A DNA stretch of 64,000 nucleotides from Breviolum minutum Mf 1.05b.01 (GCA_000507305.1 DF241597.1:1-64000), one strand, 5' to 3'. Counted from the stretch's first letter, positions 32,985 through 44,593 are shown. Numbers and translations are program-made. The notes: a model not told the origin generated them from the sequence alone.

Positions 32985-33085
32985 TGTAAACTAACATAGC
33001 CATGAAAACAATCAACATCTTTCCTCACAAATACGAGTACCATAATGGTTGATTTTCCAGCTATATTAGTTTTGCCGGAGCTTTT
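32985..33085. repeat. Family B element
   Basis: cttgtaaactaacatagcc at the left; attttccagctatattagtt at the right. Confidence 0.6.
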
Positions 33086-33194
33086 TTAAAATTCCCTAGA
33101 AATTACAGGTGCAACAAACTAAAAACACCTTCATTCATGGCTAATGATTGGGTTAAACAACTTGTTTTCTGGATGGACTGCTCATACACAACCT

Positions 33195-33294
33195 AGAGGA
33201 TCCATGGGAATGGCTGAGGTATATGTATATACTTGCATTTTATCAAAAACATCATCAGAATGTGGGTAAACACACCATACATGGATCTTTTGGG
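33195..33294. repeat. Family D palindrome
   Basis: aggatccatgggaatggctg at the left; acaccatacatggatctttt at the right. Confidence 0.8.
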
Positions 33295-33679
33295 TGAGAG
33301 TTTGATAAATTTCATATGATGATTTGTTCATGAATTACATGAGTGAGAAACTTCCCCAAAATCAGGACAGTTGCATCCTGACCAAAAACTGTGGATTCGT
33401 TCAATGTTGGGTATCTGACAAAAAGTATTCATCAACTCATCCCCTTTTCCACATCTATCAATCAACGACTTTCACTTTGTTTTTTCCAGATTTTTTCGAG
33501 CAAATTCGACCCTTTTCAAGTCCAAAGATAAAACTCAAGAAACCCAGAGAGATTGTTTTGCAAGCATGGATGTAAAAAGTAATGATGTTGCAATCGTTTG
33601 TCAAGACTTTGACAGGTTAGCCAAAAATCTGATATCATCCTGATTAGACTGCGCCTTTCACTAGTTTTTTTTTCACCAA

Positions 33680-33825
33680 AAGTTTCAGGTACCAAAAAAT
33701 GCAGGTAATAAATCTTGTAAGGCTATTTTGGGGATTGGTTTTCGCTTACATAAGCCTTACATACAGCTTATATAGGTGAGTACCTCCATTTTTGCTACCT
33801 GAAATGTTTGGTGATCTTTTGGCAA
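33680..33825. repeat. Family N palindromic element
   Basis: aagtttcaggtaccaaaaaa at the left; ttttgctacctgaaatgttt at the right; internal gtaaggctat..cttacataagcc. Confidence 0.75.
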
Positions 33826-34121
33826 GAGAATCGCCAAAACTCAAATTGATCTGGCCAAATGATCATATTTCACCAACCTAGATTTCCCTACTTCCCTTTG
33901 TCTGGAGTGCCAACTCCCCGCCACAGTGGCAAAGAGCTGACACATATGTCTCAACGCGACATAGCACAAACTCAACCCCCACATTGGGGGGGAGAAAGAG
34001 AACTGAAGTTACTAGCGTGGCTCATACCTTTCATCATTCAAACCATCTTGCCCAAGTCCACATCGAGGTCACTACTGATTTATTTTGATCTTAAGAATGC
34101 AACAGCTCAGGCCGGTGGAGA

Positions 34122-34331
34122 TCAACCTAGTGGCGGCGCTCCTTCTGGCCACAACGGAAATGGTTTTTCCTTTGACAGCTGCATTGGGCATTCCACCAAG
34201 GATTGTCCGTCGTGGACTCCGACATCGGACTCCGCGAACGCAGATGTCGGAACATCACCGGATGACTTCTCGGATGTGAAGGCCCCACAGTCCAGCCGTC
34301 CGTTTTGCAAATTAGAAAATTTCCCCTTCAA
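34122..34331 (-). CDS. Probable last exon, unrecognised protein
   Basis: Minus frame ending in TGA reads SEKSSGDVPTSAFAESDVG, then HDGQSLVECPMQLSKEK and PFPLWPEGAPPLG before the stop. It looks like a polar C-terminal tail, possibly of the membrane protein whose exons lie at 35297-37680. The acceptor is unclear. The plus strand is also open over 34110-34278 (acceptor ctcag|GCCGG, donor GAT|GTGAAG; VEINLVAALLLATTEMVFPL), so strand is not settled. Confidence 0.42.
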   Translation of the reverse strand: MKGKFSNLQNGRLDCGAFTSEKSSGDVPTSAFAESDVGVHDGQSLVECPMQLSKEKPFPLWPEGAPPLG

Positions 34332-34579
34332 AAATGCTACATTTTGGGTTAAGGTCGTGTAAGGCCGGTATAATTTACATAATTATGCACTAATTATACT
34401 CCCCTAGCCACTTATTAGGCTCACTTGACCCCCCAACACCTCCTATTCTACTGTGACCCAAGGGATGATAAAGTTACACCTTCAGGTGGGGGGTTGGGAA
34501 AAAGGTTGTACATCCGCGAGCGGCACCGGGATGTCACTGGGATGTCCTGCTGCTAGCTTAGGATCAATGGATTCATTAC

Positions 34580-34673
34580 CTGGTTGGTGGTTTCAACCCC
34601 TTTGAAAAAGTCAAATTGGATCACTTCCACAAGCAGGGGTGAAAAAAAGCATATTTGAAACCACCACCCAGAT
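34580..34673. repeat. Family C palindromic element
   Basis: cctggttggtggtttcaacc and tttgaaaccaccacccaga. Confidence 0.85.
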
Positions 34674-34975
34674 TACAAATAACCCCTTTATAAGCAGGTT
34701 GTAAATTTTCGCAAAAAGGTGAACTAAACCAACTGACGATCACTTCCTCGTTTGCCCCGATCACGGGACCTGGGACATCCTAGTAAGGACCAAAAATTGC
34801 CACCACTTTTGGTCGAAAAAAATCGCAAAATACCAAATCTTCGACCACCGATGTTTGAAAGGTAAAAACTTGCCAAAGTTAGTTGTGCGGGAGGGTAATC
34901 AACCAACGGTGTGATTGGTGGGTCTTGGTGTCTCGGTGTTTTGGATTCCATGGGATGTCCAAAAATGAAAGGTTT

Positions 34976-35095
34976 TGCCATTACGAATCCTTGGACCCTC
35001 TGAACGTGTATTACGTGGGGGTGGCCATTTGGGTCCTCAAAATAACCACTTTTGTGGGGTCAGGATTCTTGGGGCTGAATACCCCATTCGAATCC
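34976..35095. repeat. Family R element
   Basis: gaatccttggaccctctgaa at the left; gtggggtcaggattcttggg at the right; ttgggtcctcaaaataa inside. A second copy, inside the intron at 35395-35510, shares the gggtcctcaaaataa core and the gggtcaggaatcttggg end. Confidence 0.65.
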
Positions 35096-35144
35096 TAAAC
35101 CACCGGGCCAGAACCACCAATCAAACATTAGTTAGTTGAGGTAC

Positions 35145-35245
35145 ACCCGCGAAAACTAACATGGATACCCCAAAATAGCCATATTTGAAAGGAGATACAT
35201 TTTAAACACCATCATTTTGGGTATGTATATCTGTTCAATTTCGGG
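35145..35245. repeat. Family B-like element
   Basis: cgcgaaaactaacatggata at the left; weakly mirrored by tatctgttcaatttcggggg at the right. Confidence 0.45.
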
Positions 35246-35296
35246 GGGGGAGGGGGTTGACTGATCCAACACAAAAAAAACACAAAAACTTGCTAC

Positions 35297-35355
35297 CTTG
35301 CATTTGGTGATGTAATCATCAATTGCTTCCATGAAAGTGGCATTTTTGGGGACAC
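35297..35355 (-). CDS. Membrane-protein gene exon (third found)
   Basis: Acceptor accccaag|GTGTCC, donor AAG|GTAGCA. Reads VPKNATFMEAIDDYITKCK. Phase 1 to 0. It joins the preceding exon if that one ends at a GA donor (CATG|GACCCG, 35597), giving DIHG-VPKNATF. Confidence 0.68.
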
Positions 35356-35394
35356 CTTGGGGTGACTTGGGGATTGCAAAAAGAAATTGACCCC

Positions 35395-35510
35395 CTTAAG
35401 AATCAGCGATTGGACCCTCCTACAGAGGGGTGAATGAACTTGTATACCAAGGATGTTTTTGGGTCCTCAAAATAATTAAGTCACGTGTGAGGGGTCAGGA
35501 ATCTTGGGTT
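35395..35510. repeat. Family R element
   Basis: aagaatcagcgattggaccc at the left; ggggtcaggaatcttgggtt at the right. It forms about half of the intron between two exons of the membrane-protein gene. Confidence 0.65.
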
Positions 35511-35605
35511 TGAAACAAAAAAACTCATCTGACTTTGAAATCATCCATTCTTTGGAGGTGTCCCCCTTCAATTTAGGGACTCCGTTTTTCGGGTCCATGT
35601 ATATC

Positions 35606-35676
35606 CAAGAATCCACCCACCAACACCCCAAAACAAATCCCACCTCCAACAAATGACCCGATGGTAATGGTTGCAC
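35606..35676 (-). CDS. Membrane-protein gene exon (second found)
   Basis: Acceptor catgtcag|GTGCAA. Reads ATITIGSFVGGGICFGVLVG then GFL, a glycine-zipper type transmembrane helix. The end is either here (GA donor TTG|GATATA) or at 35597 (CATG|GACCCG); the second keeps phase with the next exon. Confidence 0.68.
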
Positions 35677-36339
35677 CTGACATGATGGGGAAACAGAACC
35701 GATTTCCACATTTTGTACGAAAAAATCCATGAGGGCTAAAATACTGGAAATTTTCTTATACAGTAAGGTTGTTTTTTTATGTTTTTTTGTCGTTTTTTGG
35801 TTAAAATTCATGAAATCTTTCAGAATTTCCTAAGGGATGTGCAAAAAATATGACAAAAATGCATTCCCACCACAAATGCTGGAAGTCCGCATCCAACCAA
35901 CCAAAATACTCAACCAAACCTGCTTTATGTTTTCCCATGCTTTCCACATATTTTTTTTCATGTTTTCCAGCGTCTTACAGGATTCTTAGGGTTCACGGGG
36001 GTAGATCCCTAGTCTTCTTTAAGGTTTTCTATAATTCCCTAAGCTTCCCGGGTTCCAAACCTTCCCATGCTATCCTTTAAATTGCGCTCCCCTTTAATCT
36101 TGGGGCAACACATCAACCGTAAATTTGGGCATGGCAAAATCATAAGTCATGGTCATTCGACCCAATTTGGGATACATGGTGGGGTATGAAAAGTCGGTCG
36201 CGGTTGACATTTCAATACATATTTCATAGTTTTATCTACCCTACGATTTTGATGATTCTGACTTTTTGTCCTCCTCGTTTGCTTAGGAAAACACGACTCA
36301 TCCCTGGCGACGAAAAAAATCGCTTGCTCCCCCAAATAC

Positions 36340-36476
36340 TACTGTTGATGGCAACCAGAAATCCAGTGAACTCACCAGAGGTTGGTAGTTTAGTTTATCC
36401 CAGTATTTACCACGGGGTTTTATGACCATCCAAACGGTGGTTGGCCTTAAGATTTCTGGTTGCCATCCAACAGTAT
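36340..36476. repeat. Family E palindromic element, long variant
   Basis: ctactgttgatggcaaccag at the left; tctggttgccatccaacagt at the right. Confidence 0.85.
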
Positions 36477-36668
36477 CACAGGGTTCACCTCATGAAAGCC
36501 ATAAAGTCGAAAAAGCAGGCCTGGAGCCAAATGGGACGGTTGAAAAAATTGAGTTTTTGTGTGTATAGAGGACGGACCAACGGACTCGGCTGGATTTTGG
36601 GACTGCCTTAAATTTTATCTATACTTGAGATATAAATGATGGGACCCGGAACACATGTGTAACGTATA

Positions 36669-36742
36669 TCCCATGCCATCCATGTATGTTAAGGTGAAAT
36701 ATGGTAAATGTAGGTAAATATACTATACATGGATGCTATGGT
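36669..36742. repeat. Family D palindrome
   Basis: ccatccatgtatgttaaggt at the left; ctatacatggatgctatgg at the right. Confidence 0.75.
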
Positions 36743-37000
36743 AAATTCATATCTCATTTTGTAAGAGTTATGTTGCCCAAGTCCACTGCATGTGGGTGAT
36801 TTATCTACCTACAGTTACCCTATTTACCCTCTAATACGATACCCCGGTGATGTAACTTAAATAGACCATCCCCAGTGAGTGGACCTGGGATGTATATGCA
36901 GAGATCCCCCTACTAATCTCCAACTTGATCTTTTTGTGAAAGTAGTGTGAGTTGGACAGGGATTATTATATGACACCAACTCAAAGAGGCTATACTACTC

Positions 37001-37110
37001 TCCCTGAAACTAACAGTTCACCCATGAAATTTGATGGTTGGATCATAATATTTTCTTTTAGGATGGTGTATTTTTAGGGGCGAAATGTTAGTTTCAGGGA
37101 GGGTATGTTT
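37001..37110. repeat. Family B element
   Basis: actctccctgaaactaacag at the left; aatgttagtttcagggaggg at the right; clean 18-bp arms. Confidence 0.9.
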
Positions 37111-37406
37111 AAGGGAAATTCCTCCAAATTACCTTCGCAAGATTTGCATCAAATTTGGATCCCCCGAATATCATTGAAAATTATCCGATCCTACTTGGAA
37201 GCTACCTAAATCTAAAATACACCCCCAACGCAACCCCACCAAGAAATAGCCGGCCTTATGATCAAGGATGATAAATTACTTAGTTTCGCTTTAAAGTGCT
37301 TGCATAAAGTTCCAAAACTATTCTCCCAAATGCTGGTTTATAGTGGTGGTTTACCACGGTACAAATTGAAAAATCACCAAAAAAAAACAAATCCAAGATT
37401 GCAAGA

Positions 37407-37510
37407 CTAGTTGGTGGTTGAACCAACCCATTTGAAAAATATTATATAGTCAAATTGGATCATTTCCCCAGGGATCCGGGGTGAAAATAAAACATATTTG
37501 AAACCACCAG
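37407..37510. repeat. Family C palindromic element
   Basis: actagttggtggttgaacca at the left; atttgaaaccaccagcaagg at the right. It starts within 50 bp of the next exon. Confidence 0.85.
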
Positions 37511-37562
37511 CAAGGTATAAATAACCATCAGATCCCTCCAACAAACCATCCACACCTGCCGC

Positions 37563-37680
37563 TTCCCACAACCACGGACGCTGATAACGCACAGCTGTTC
37601 GCAAACGTCGTTGGAAAGCATGATTCTGGCAAGGCGAGGAAAACAAGATGGGAAGTCCATTGAGTAAGCAACAAATTGAA
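37563..37680 (-). CDS. Membrane-protein gene exon (first found)
   Basis: Acceptor tcccgaag|TTCAAT. Reads FNLLLTQWTSHLVFLALPES then FANSCALSASVVVG. With a GC donor (GGAA|GCGGCA) it joins the exon at 35676 as ASVVVGS-ATITIGSFVGG, a plausible helix. A canonical donor at 37555 (GGCAG|GTGTGG) breaks phase. The alternative frame VQFVAYSMDFPSCFPRL is also open. Confidence 0.5.
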
Positions 37681-38074
37681 CTTCGGGAAGTCGATGGTGT
37701 GTAGTGTTTAAAAACCTGGTCATTTTCCAGATGATCTGCAGATGTGTGATGTGTGTTTGCTTATTTTTGGTAGGTCTTTTGAGATGTCCTTGATGATTTT
37801 TGTTTGGAGACATACACCCTTGGTATGCCTACATCATGCGAATGCAAATCTATCACATTCAGACCACCTTTCTTAGACTTGCTTGCTTAATGTTCGGGAA
37901 CGGTTTCCAAAGAGAATGATGATTTGGATGGATATGAATACCAATTAAGGATGAAAGATCATGCCCCAAAAACAACTCTATGTAGATTGGTCGTTTTGGG
38001 AAAAAATCACTTCCCAAGAAATCTTCTAACTTCCTTCACAAAAAAAAAGGTGCCTTTTTAAGATTTCCAACGAA

Positions 38075-38205
38075 ATCCCCATAAGGTGGGCCCCTACTAG
38101 TTATAAGTGGACTTATACCCCCTATAAAATGGCCAAAAATAAATGGGTTTCACCAGGGTTATAGGAGTTGTGAACCTATTGATAACTGGTAGAGGCCCAC
38201 CTTGT
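38075..38205. repeat. Family I palindromic element
   Basis: taaggtgggcccctactagt at the left; taactggtagaggcccacct at the right. Confidence 0.85.
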
Positions 38206-38489
38206 AAAGGCTTCCCGGCCAACTATTTCAAGTGCTGGGCCACTATAATCCCCTTTTATAACTGGGTAGTATAATCTCTGGATGATGGTAGGTTGTAGGT
38301 TATGATAAGAATTGAAGTATAATACTATGTAATCATTCAAATCCCTCTAATACTATTATAGTATAGTTTAATATAATTTCAATATATATAGATATATATA
38401 CATATACACAATCCCTGATAGTAAAATTTCACCCCCCCTTCTATATTCAACCAACCAACCCCCCCCTTGGGGTGTTGTTCTAAACCACC

Positions 38490-38568
38490 ACCTGCTCCCA
38501 ACTCATCCGGTGCATCCATCACCACCACCGTGACCTCCATCAAACTTTGCCCCACACTGCGCATCACC
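38490..38568 (-). CDS. Possible exon
   Basis: Acceptor gagccaag|GGTGAT. Reads VMRSVGQSLMEVTVVVMDAP then DELGAGGG. Splice context suggests coding, but a second frame is open and no partner exon was found. Confidence 0.35.
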
Positions 38569-39079
38569 CTTGGCTCAGCCTGAAGTTTTCGAAAATTTCC
38601 GTGTTTTTTTTGGGGCTCACCCCAAAATGCGGTAGGCCCTGAACTGTCCTTATATGTTATTAAGGGATATTTGTTTTGTACACCAAAAAAATCAGAAGGG
38701 ATGATTTTTCACACCAAAAGATGATAAGGGATTTAAAAAGAACCATTAAGAAAAGGGATTTAAGGCATTATTAAACACCAAAATTCAGGCCTTCACTGTC
38801 ATTACGGGATGATTTTACACCAAAAAATCCTCCCAAACATCAAGTGGCGGTTCCCTATAGTGGTCAATGTGAGGTCCCTTGAAAAAATCGGGTAATTCCA
38901 GGGTACACTTTTAGTTGTGGCTGGGAAGCATAGATGTTTGTTTGCATTTAGTGCTTCCTCAGTAATTTTTCTTCATCCTATTCATAGGTTCAGTGCCACC
39001 AATGACTAGCGAGATCGCACGAATAGTTCCACAACTGAACATATGATGATGTGTATGCAGCACCATGATTAGGAAGTAC

Positions 39080-39200
39080 ACTCCCTGAAATGAAGATATT
39101 TGCTGAAAAATGGTGGCAAAGGGAGACGATCCTTTTCGGGGCCATCCGCCTATTTTCAGGGGTAAACTCGCAGTTTGTTTTGGGAGGCTATATGTTCAGC
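39080..39200. repeat. Family B element, diverged
   Basis: tacactccctgaaatgaaga at the left; gcagtttgttttgggaggct at the right. Confidence 0.5.
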
Positions 39201-39924
39201 TTGCCTAATCTTTTGGGATTCATGCTATAGCAACTTAGCCTTTCCACACTTGGGGACCTGTTGCACTGGCACTCACATCAACAACATAAGCCAACGACAA
39301 GAACAACAACAAATAATAAGAATAATAATAGAACAACAATAATTGAAAAACAACCACGAAGATAACCCAATGTACCAATCTAGCGAATAATACACACACC
39401 ATTGCACATCAATGATAAAAGAAACAAAACAACATGTAAAATAAGGACAATAAGTGAGAATAAGATAAAGGGAAAGTTCAACGATCCTTAGTAATGGGAC
39501 CCCCAATTCCCATACTACTCCCATAAGAATTGCTTGAAGTATCGAACGCTATGGGAAGCGGGTCCCCTGAAGAAATTCATAAAGATAGCAGACTTCAGAA
39601 CACTCACCCTAGTATGATTTGGCTTGGTGTTTTTCCTTTGTGGCGTGGTTTGGAATTGGGGTGCTTTGGAACCTGGTAGCTACCTACAATCCCTATTGAA
39701 AACCCTCTGATTATACATACGCCCCCGCAATCTAAATTAGATACCAATACCCAAATAGCCATATTTCACAGCAGGTAATGTGTATTTATATATAAATATA
39801 TCTTTTCCAATGCATCTTTCTTTGGTATGCGTGCTTAAATTTCTACGTTGTATACTGTAAGAAGCGACTAGCATCAACCAGCCAAGGTCCGTATAACTTC
39901 TCAATTGATCATCCATTTTGGCCA

Positions 39925-40045
39925 AGAATTTCAGCACCTAAAATGGAGGGTTTCCTGAGCCTTAGTTTTGGCTCTTTTGGGGCTGGGTTTTCCCTTACAC
40001 AAGCCGTCTCCATTTTAGGTGAAATGATTGGTGAACAAACATTGA
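39925..40045. repeat. Family N palindromic element
   Basis: atttcagcacctaaaatgga at the left; ctccattttaggtgaaatga at the right; it encloses a cttacacaagcc block like the other N copies. Confidence 0.75.
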
Positions 40046-40176
40046 CAACCTTATTAACTATGAAGTTTGCTCCCATGGTTGGCTCCCTGAAGAGACGATT
40101 TGTTGAAACTGCCTTTAAACAAAAATCTCTCCTCCCAAAACAGATGTAAGAAAAACCTTGTCCCTTTTCACTTGCC

Positions 40177-40300
40177 CATAAGATCCATTGTTTTTTTTGG
40201 TATATTTACCTTCATTGATCCCATCAAAATCAACGATATATATAAATGTTGGTTACCTAAATATACCGGACTCACCATACCTGAATCCTAGTCATGGGGT
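40177..40300. repeat. Family D palindrome, diverged
   Basis: cccataagatccattgtttt, ggtatatttaccttcattga and ggttacctaaatatacc. Confidence 0.6.
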
Positions 40301-40542
40301 GCTGCCCATCAGCTCTTTGTTCGTTGAACTCCCGTGAAAAAAATAAGCCTTAAAATTGAATTCATTCATTCATGAAGGGAACATGTTGTTTTGTGTAGGT
40401 TTTCCTTGGATTTGCTCAAGATGCTTAGAAAAAAGTAAAATAACATGCTCCCGAACGGTGGTTCAATGTTAATTTCTACCATGATAGAATCCGTAAACAA
40501 ACATCACCAAAAAAAACAACAAATCTCAAGGTTTCCCCCAAT

Positions 40543-40622
40543 TTGTGGCGCCTCAAACTCCATCTCATGAAGTTGCCATTGTTCCATGATCAGACTAAGT
40601 TCTTGAGCATCATGCGCTCCAT
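40543..40622 (-). CDS. Exon of unrecognised protein
   Basis: Acceptor aaaagcag|GATGGA. Reads DGAHDAQELSLIMEQWQLHE then MEFEAPQIGG, acidic and helical. The donor is likely a GA type (GGGG|GAAACC). The overlapping frame LRMVGRLFEKSRMERMMLKN (40594-40659), after acceptor ttcacag, is also open and may mark an alternative or adjacent exon. Confidence 0.45.
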
Positions 40623-41552
40623 CCTGCTTTTCTCAAACAATCTCCCAACCATTCGAAGCTGTGAAACCCCATGTGTGCCAAGGTCTAAACTCCCTAGGGA
40701 TAAACTCATCCCACCTTTAATGGGAAATCCTTATTTCATGGGTGTATAAACCCCTACTATTGGGGTGATGACTATCCCCTATTATATGGCAATCACCCAG
40801 CACATGTGAAATGATGGGTGAAGTATTAGGATTACATAATCCCTAATAACCAGGGTTTGGGTAGTTGTTGACGTATTAACACGTACGCAAAATTTGGACA
40901 AACCCAAAAAGATGCTTTGTAAAAGGTATAGGTATAAGTATATCATCCTCCGTAAAAGTACTTATACCCTCCCTTCCTCCCCCAAAAGAAAATAATCTTC
41001 CAACCATCCAATTTCAGATGCTATCTTAGTTTCAGGGAAGGTATCTCTTTTTCAAGGCCATGGCTATTTGGGGTATCCATTCGTCAATTTTCCCGGGATA
41101 AATTTCTTCAACTCACCAGCTTTATCGGTTCGCAATTGGATGATTCAATGATTTTGCCCACATACTCTGGGAAGATACCCCAAACTTCCCCAAAACCCCA
41201 ACAAAGAAAGAAATTCCTTGATAAACTGTTGGTGAAACGTCCGGGGTATCTTCCAGGGGTATGTGGGTGGGATCTTGGAATGATCTCCCAACAGAAGTCG
41301 AAAATGAGACTTCTTTGGAACCACCTAACCACAAAATTGTCCTTCAATCGGATGTCCTGCCTCTCTTTGAAACAACGATTTTTTATTGTTCATCCACCCA
41401 GAAAAGGGGTGGTTTGTCATGTATGACGTCTCTATGATCATTACAAATTATCAAAACAAATGTCTATTTTCAGTTGAACATCAAAATTCCCGTATAAAAA
41501 AGAGCGCCAAGACATCTCGAAACCCAACCGACATCTCCGTCAAAAATTTCAC

Positions 41553-41597
41553 CTCAAAAATCACTTGCACCAAAGAGTCGATAAAGTCCATGAGCTC
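41553..41597 (-). CDS. Short exon of unrecognised protein
   Basis: Acceptor ccccatcag|GAGCTC after a pyrimidine run, donor GAG|GTGAAA; 15 codons, phase 0 to 0, reading ELMDFIDSLVQVIFE. The same frame stays open on both sides (41491-41636), so the exon may be longer. Confidence 0.5.
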
Positions 41598-42297
41598 CTG
41601 ATGGGGAAAGCTTCGCCCGCAACTGTGCCATGGAGGCTGAGGTTTGGCTGTAAGGGGAGGGGAAAAAGACAGATAGGAAAAACTTGAAGGGAATTGAATT
41701 TTGTTTGTGTCACCTGATGATTTTTTTGGTTTGGTGTTGGGAATTTTTGGGTTGAAACTTATTCGAAGAGTAAGGTGTCCTGAGGAAAAAGCAATGCGGA
41801 CTGGGATGACATTCAATGAGCATCAGGTGTTCTTAAGAAAATCGCTCAACAATATATTATACAGTAAATCCTATAACACTTGTCTACCAGGCATGACCTT
41901 GCCTGGGATAGGGGTTGTATGCCGTCTATCACCCACCGAACTGCTCAAAAAAGAGCATCAAACACAACCTAGAAGGGAAGAAAAACGAACACTTCACGCG
42001 ATATCTTCATCCACCAAGAACTACAGAAAGCAGCATCCAGTTTAAAGGGAATCCTCAAAATCCCAAAAGAACTGAACTATTCAGTACTAGTACCTTAAAT
42101 TTAATCCATATTCTTATTGAAGGAGTTTGCTGACTCATTTTTTTTGGAGCGTCACGTCTGTAAAACTTGCTGGGACGGCTGGAGAAAAAAATCTGGTTCA
42201 AACAGTTCCTTTTTTTTTCAAAATATCCAATTTCATACCATTTGTCCAAGGGTTGCAATAGCACCATCACATTAGTCTGTGCAACTGTGCAACCCAA

Positions 42298-42358
42298 TCA
42301 AGCCATTAAGCCGCACTCCTCTTTCAACAAGTTCTCCTTGCAGAAGGGGCACTTGCTC
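42298..42358 (-). CDS. Probable last exon with CxxC zinc motif
   Basis: Acceptor agcttag|GAGCAA. Reads SKCPFCKENLLKEECGLMA then TGA. CPFC...C resembles half of a RING or zinc-ribbon site. Alternatively a GC donor follows GLM (ATG|GCTTGA) and the gene continues; open frame GCTVAQTNVMVLLQPLDKWY follows the stop. Confidence 0.5.
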
Positions 42359-42639
42359 CTAAGCTTCGTCACGATCGGCGATTTCTTACATGATATGAAC
42401 GAAACCCGTCAATTTGCGAAAGAAATGGCACTAGCATCACATATTTACTCACATTTTGGATGCTATAATGGTAAATAAACCACATTAATGGCTGCTATAT
42501 GACATGTTCATTTTTCCAAATTTTCTCATACATCTGCTACCAAATGCCCATGCAAGGCCATCATATTTGTCTACAGAAGTTTCTGCGCCATCAACCGGAC
42601 CTTGCTGAATCTAAATCGTCCTTTGATATCTTACCCTGC

Positions 42640-42775
42640 GATTTGGATGTCCCGTTGGAAGTTACTACTAAGGTTAGGATCAGTGGATTATACCCTCAAT
42701 ATAAGACATTTATAGGTAGTTTACAACCCGTTTACAAACAATTTACTAACTTCCTGGGACATCCAAGTGCAAGAC
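42640..42775. repeat. Family H palindromic element, complete
   Basis: tttggatgtcccgttggaag at the left; taacttcctgggacatccaa at the right; ttaggatcagtggattatac inside. It shows that family H is a palindrome with a cttggatgtccc arm. Confidence 0.85.
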
Positions 42776-43059
42776 TTCACCCGAACATGCAAGTGTATCT
42801 ATACCTTTTTGGGATGCAGCAAAACTCCCCCTTCTCATTACAAGGTAGAGAAATAGCGTTTTGCAGACCTAGGTACAAATGCAACAACGCATAAACTAAG
42901 ATGGCAATGGAAAATGGACCATTTAAGAAAATGTCATCATTTCCCATTTCCCTATTAAAAATGATGATTTTCTGTTTCCATCTTTGTTTACCTTACCAGG
43001 GTGTAAACCCTACCAGCGTTCACCCAATTGATCCCTGTTGACATTCCATTGAATCCTGA

Positions 43060-43165
43060 GTGGTTAATAGGGATTCTTATAGCGGCCTATAACAATCCCC
43101 ATACAACTGGGTAATCCACTCTATACAGCCAATAACCAGGGACCTTGGTCGGTCACTGTTCACAT
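43060..43165. repeat. Family L repeat copy
   Basis: ctgagtggttaatagggatt, taacaatccccatacaactg and cactgttcacatgag. Confidence 0.6.
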
Positions 43166-43332
43166 GAGGATGTCTGAAAAATCGTAGACATTAGCAAAAT
43201 TTCATCGCAAGAAAATATTGTTTCCTTGAAACCATGTCATGCCATTCCACCAAGAGAGGAGGACTCTTATTCCATTCAGAAGCTCACCCATAGGATCCAT
43301 GTATGGTATCACAGAATTAAATGGCGATTCAC

Positions 43333-43380
43333 ATGGGAACCAATCGATTTGTTCATGGTCGCAGAAATTCAACGCCATTT
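43333..43380 (-). CDS. Possible short exon
   Basis: Acceptor tgactag|AAATGG, donor CCAT|GTGAAT. Reads MALNFCDHEQIDWFP. No family recognised. Confidence 0.35.
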
Positions 43381-43529
43381 CTAGTCAGTGTATGATATCG
43401 CTCGATACTGGTGGAAAGTACGAAAAAGTAACTGCAGCCTCTGGTTAATCAATGGTTTGTAGAGGAATAATTAAAAAAACCAAGTGATCACTTACCTCAT
43501 TCTGCTGGTGAACCCTTTTGGGGTGGCTA

Positions 43530-43600
43530 AATGACCTTTCAAAAGGTTGTTGGTGACCTCCAACTAAGGGACCAAAAGGTCACGAATTGCAACACCCGGT
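43530..43600. repeat. Family J palindromic element
   Basis: ggctaaatgacctttcaaaa at the left; ccaaaaggtcacgaattgca at the right. Copies at 55795, 62115 and 63105. Confidence 0.65.
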
Positions 43601-44084
43601 GTCTATTTACTCATTCAAATATGCTGCATCAAACAATTTCAAGACTAAATCTTGTCATTTGGAGTCAAGTGGTCACGTCAATATTGAAAAATCACTCATC
43701 TTAAATACCAGTGAAAAATGACCACCATCTTTTGTGTCACATTGACCAATAAGTACCCAATGTTTCCATCAAACCATTCGCCCAAACTTCCAGCCCAACC
43801 CCCAAGGCCACCCCCGCCACAACAAATAACTGGGCATTCTTAACGGATTATGAACCACCATTGTCCCTTAATTAGGCCTTATTGTATAGGGTCTTACTTC
43901 ACGGGGTGGGGGATGGCAATGATATCAATGATGTTTCTTTTCAGCCAGGTGTCTCACCATAGTCTTGCCGACATTGACCACACATCTTGTGTTCTGAAAC
44001 ATCTCCAACCTTGCATTTCACCACCACCCTGATGATTGGAAGATGACTTTCTGCCATGTATATACTTAATTGAAATCATTCAAA

Positions 44085-44215
44085 GTGGGTTCCTACAAGT
44101 TAGAAGTAGGGGCGCATAACTCCACTTTTAGAGGTGGAAAAACACCAGTTACCAATTTTTTCGGGCGCAGGGGTTATGACTCCATTTAATTTATCAGTGG
44201 TGACAAGGCCCACCT
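44085..44215. repeat. Family I element
   Basis: aagtgggttcctacaagtta at the left; gtgacaaggcccaccttgtt at the right. Confidence 0.65.
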
Positions 44216-44474
44216 TGTTTGGTGTTTTATTCCAATTCCTATTGGGTGCGGGATCTTTAAGGCTTCTAATCCCAGTCCCTGGGTTTTTACAACTTCGTGT
44301 ACTTATGACTTGGATTTTTCCCAAACGCTTATATGATGATAAACCTCGACTCACCACCAAGATTTCATTTTTTGGAATGGAAGCTTCACATTTCCACTTG
44401 AATGTTCAAAATCCGATGGTTCACACCAGGATCGGACATTGTTTCGTGGAGAGGCTTAAAAATTCCCGCACAAT

Positions 44475-44593
44475 TGTCCCGGCTTCCGCACTTAGGCGGT
44501 ACCGGGTGACAGGGAGGGAAAATTTGTCCTAGGATCGGCCGCGTGGGCATGATGTTGAGGAGCGGGAGCCCATTGTAGGGGCGACCTTCTAAC
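44475..44593 (-). CDS. Exon of unrecognised protein
   Basis: Acceptor atgttag|AAGGTC. Reads GRPYNGLPLLNIMPTRPILG then QIFPPCHPVPPKCGSRDN, ending at donor AATT|GTGCGG. Pro-rich. Probably the same gene as the exon just upstream, though the phase join is not settled. Confidence 0.45.

Larger units (their letters stand above)
32000..33860. other. Intergenic, repeats only
   Basis: Holds an H-type end (32295-32335), an O-related stretch (32445-32515), a degraded family C left arm (32737-32800), family B, D and N copies (listed), and no supported exon. Confidence 0.5.

Noticed and set aside
39273..39524. 83-aa minus frame rich in Tyr, Cys and Ile
   Set aside because: Comes from AAC/AAT-rich low-complexity DNA; no splice or start support.
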